From Candidatus Methanophagales archaeon (GTDB taxonomy: Archaea > Halobacteriota > Syntropharchaeia > Alkanophagales > Methanospirareceae): DNA of 5,895 bases. The stretch is taken from contig JAUWVD010000081.1 in NCBI GenBank assembly GCA_030617585.1, forward strand, positions 1 to 5,895, written 5' to 3'. The position numbers were made by a program, and so were the translations under genes. Shown piece by piece: positions 5,046 through 5,895 of this stretch; positions within the stretch are counted from its first letter, which is position 1, and each line of letters starts with the position of its first letter. Below the pieces are notes generated by a model that had not been told where the DNA came from, did no database searches, and worked only from the letters and a program-made list of their open reading frames with translations.

Positions 5046-5465
5046 ATGACGGATTTCGAGATTGGGAAAGGGAAGACAATAGGACTATATGCAGCAGTTC
5101 TTGGCGTTGTGTATCTTGCCATTGGCGTGATAGAGGTATTTGGTGGTGCCGGAGATGCAATACCTGGTGATCTGTTCGGTGGGTTCGCATTGGTAGTAAT
5201 AGCAGCGACGTTTCTGAACGGCGTGAAAAGGTCTTTTGACGGTGAACATATTGGTTTATCGTTCATTATCGGCGGGCTGTTTCTCGCGGCAGTTTTCGGT
5301 ATTCTGTATTTACTGTTGATGGGTGCCGATGGGTTGATGTTCTTGCTTGGCGAAGCGGAGGAGTTCTCAGTAGTTGCTGATTTCCGACCTGCAATATGGC
5401 TCTTCCTTTTGGTGCTACCGCTGGCATATCTGGCGAGGGAACTGACGAAGGAAGTGACGTGGTGA
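5046..5465 (+). CDS. Unknown four-helix membrane protein in the feo operon
   Basis: This is a 139-residue hydrophobic protein that I do not recognise as a named family. Four membrane segments are likely, at about residues 11-32, 42-59, 70-92 and 115-130, joined by short loops. One loop is basic (NGVKRSFDGEH, 58-68), and an acidic stretch (GEAEEF) at 102-107 precedes the last helix. It contains no cysteines and only one histidine, so it does not look like a metal-site protein. AGGAGG at 5028-5033 precedes the ATG at 5046 with a 12-base A/T-rich spacer, the same arrangement as at feoA. It lies 26 bases after the FeoB membrane gene and before the FeoC-like gene, so an accessory role in the Feo complex is the best guess. 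That guess rests on position only. Confidence 0.8.
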   Translation: MTDFEIGKGKTIGLYAAVLGVVYLAIGVIEVFGGAGDAIPGDLFGGFALVVIAATFLNGVKRSFDGEHIGLSFIIGGLFLAAVFGILYLLLMGADGLMFLLGEAEEFSVVADFRPAIWLFLLVLPLAYLARELTKEVTW

Positions 5466-5469
5466 GGAA

Positions 5470-5598
5470 GTGAGCGAGAATCAAGAACCGATTACTTTTC
5501 AAAACTATGGCGAGAGAATGAGGAAATACAAAAGAGAGATATTATTCTTACCTTTTATGACGATAAGCTCTTCATCTGTGAAATGGCTGAAAGAGTAA
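5470..5598 (+). CDS. Possible small ORF (42 aa), GTG start
   Basis: GTG at 5470 opens a 42-residue frame ending at TAA 5596-5598. GGTGA at 5461-5465 lies four bases upstream, an acceptable archaeal ribosome site. The peptide begins SENQEPITFQNYGERMRKYKRE and continues with a hydrophobic/Ser-rich part (ILFLPFMTISSSS) to KWLKE; it has no cysteines and resembles nothing I know. It fills most of the gap between the membrane protein and the FeoC-like gene, and its end overlaps the likely ribosome site of the latter. An in-frame ATG at 5518 would give only 26 residues. It may be a chance frame. Confidence 0.35.
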   Translation: MSENQEPITFQNYGERMRKYKREILFLPFMTISSSSVKWLKE

Positions 5599-5613
5599 AG
5601 GAGAAGGGCTAAA

Positions 5614-5886
5614 ATGACCGCAACCGATGACATTTTAGGCCAGATAGAGAAAGGATGCACATTAGACGAACTTGCTAAGGTATTAGACATGAGTAAGTCG
5701 TTACTCAAGGCGAGAATAGAGTTTCTGGCTCGTGCAGGTTACCTTTGCGAAATCCGTTCGGGTAACGAGTGTGGTGGCTGTGCCAACTGTAAATCCTGCA
5801 GTGTGCCCGTGCCTGGTGGAGGGGATGCTGGGGTGAAGATGTATGCGGTGACGGATAAGGGTAGGGATCATGTCAAGAAAGCATAA
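5614..5886 (+). CDS. feoC: FeoC-like winged-helix protein with Cys cluster
   Basis: This 90-residue protein has the FeoC plan. Residues 4-45 form a helix-turn-helix (DILGQIEKGCTLDELAKVLDMSKSLLKARIEFLARAGYL). A cysteine-rich loop follows, then a short C-terminal part with the strand KMYAVTDKGR typical of winged-helix proteins. The loop carries Cys45 and then Cys53, 56, 59 and 62 in a regular CxxCxxCxxC, well suited to an Fe-S cluster; Cys15 is a sixth cysteine. FeoC proteins act in the cytoplasm with FeoB and have been linked to FeoB stability and to iron or oxygen sensing. Some may bind DNA, so autoregulation is possible. AAGGAG (5598-5603) precedes the ATG. Its position at the end of the feo operon supports the call; the name rests on architecture and context, as FeoC sequences are poorly conserved. 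Confidence 0.78.
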   Translation: MTATDDILGQIEKGCTLDELAKVLDMSKSLLKARIEFLARAGYLCEIRSGNECGGCANCKSCSVPVPGGGDAGVKMYAVTDKGRDHVKKA

Positions 5887-5895
5887 TATCCAACT

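Overview
The window looks like an archaeal chromosome segment, probably euryarchaeal. The start codons that carry ribosome binding sites have GGTGA/GGAGG-type sequences, the intergenic regions carry TTTATAT-type TATA boxes, and the core is a compact iron(II)-uptake (Feo) operon. Every gene recognised reads on the + strand. The lineage is an inference from style and gene content; the sequence itself does not name it.

Layout. (1) Positions 1-276 are the 3' end of a GDT1/UPF0016-family cation transporter with its EWGDKTQ motif, followed by a hairpin. (2) Positions 277-485 are an AT-rich intergenic region with the first copy of a ~101-bp repeat, a 15-bp palindrome and many TTAGG/CCTAA motifs. (3) Positions 486-1395 hold a very small ORF overlapping an unrecognised coiled-coil protein gene. 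(4) Positions 1396-1576 are a second intergenic region with the other repeat copy and a cluster of TTAGGTTT/AAACCTAA half-sites. (5) Positions 1577-5886 are a single-direction feo operon: a protein of three tandem FeoA domains, a classic single FeoA, a FeoA with a histidine-rich N-terminal extension, FeoB split into a GTPase gene and a membrane gene, an unknown four-helix membrane protein, a possible 42-residue ORF, and a FeoC-like winged-helix protein with a CxxCxxCxxC cluster.

How the genes could work together. The FeoB membrane protein would carry Fe2+ across the membrane. The separately made GTPase would drive or gate it. The FeoA-type domains (five in total) would bind to and modulate that GTPase/permease pair, and the His-rich FeoA could also bind metal. 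The FeoC-like protein could sense iron or redox through an Fe-S cluster. The half-site array before the operon resembles DtxR/IdeR-type iron-repressor sites. The related repeat before the coiled-coil gene suggests that this unknown protein shares the same control.

The most unusual points are the paired regulatory repeats, the exactly duplicated heptad-spaced histidine motif on one FeoA, the triple FeoA protein, and the clean two-gene FeoB.
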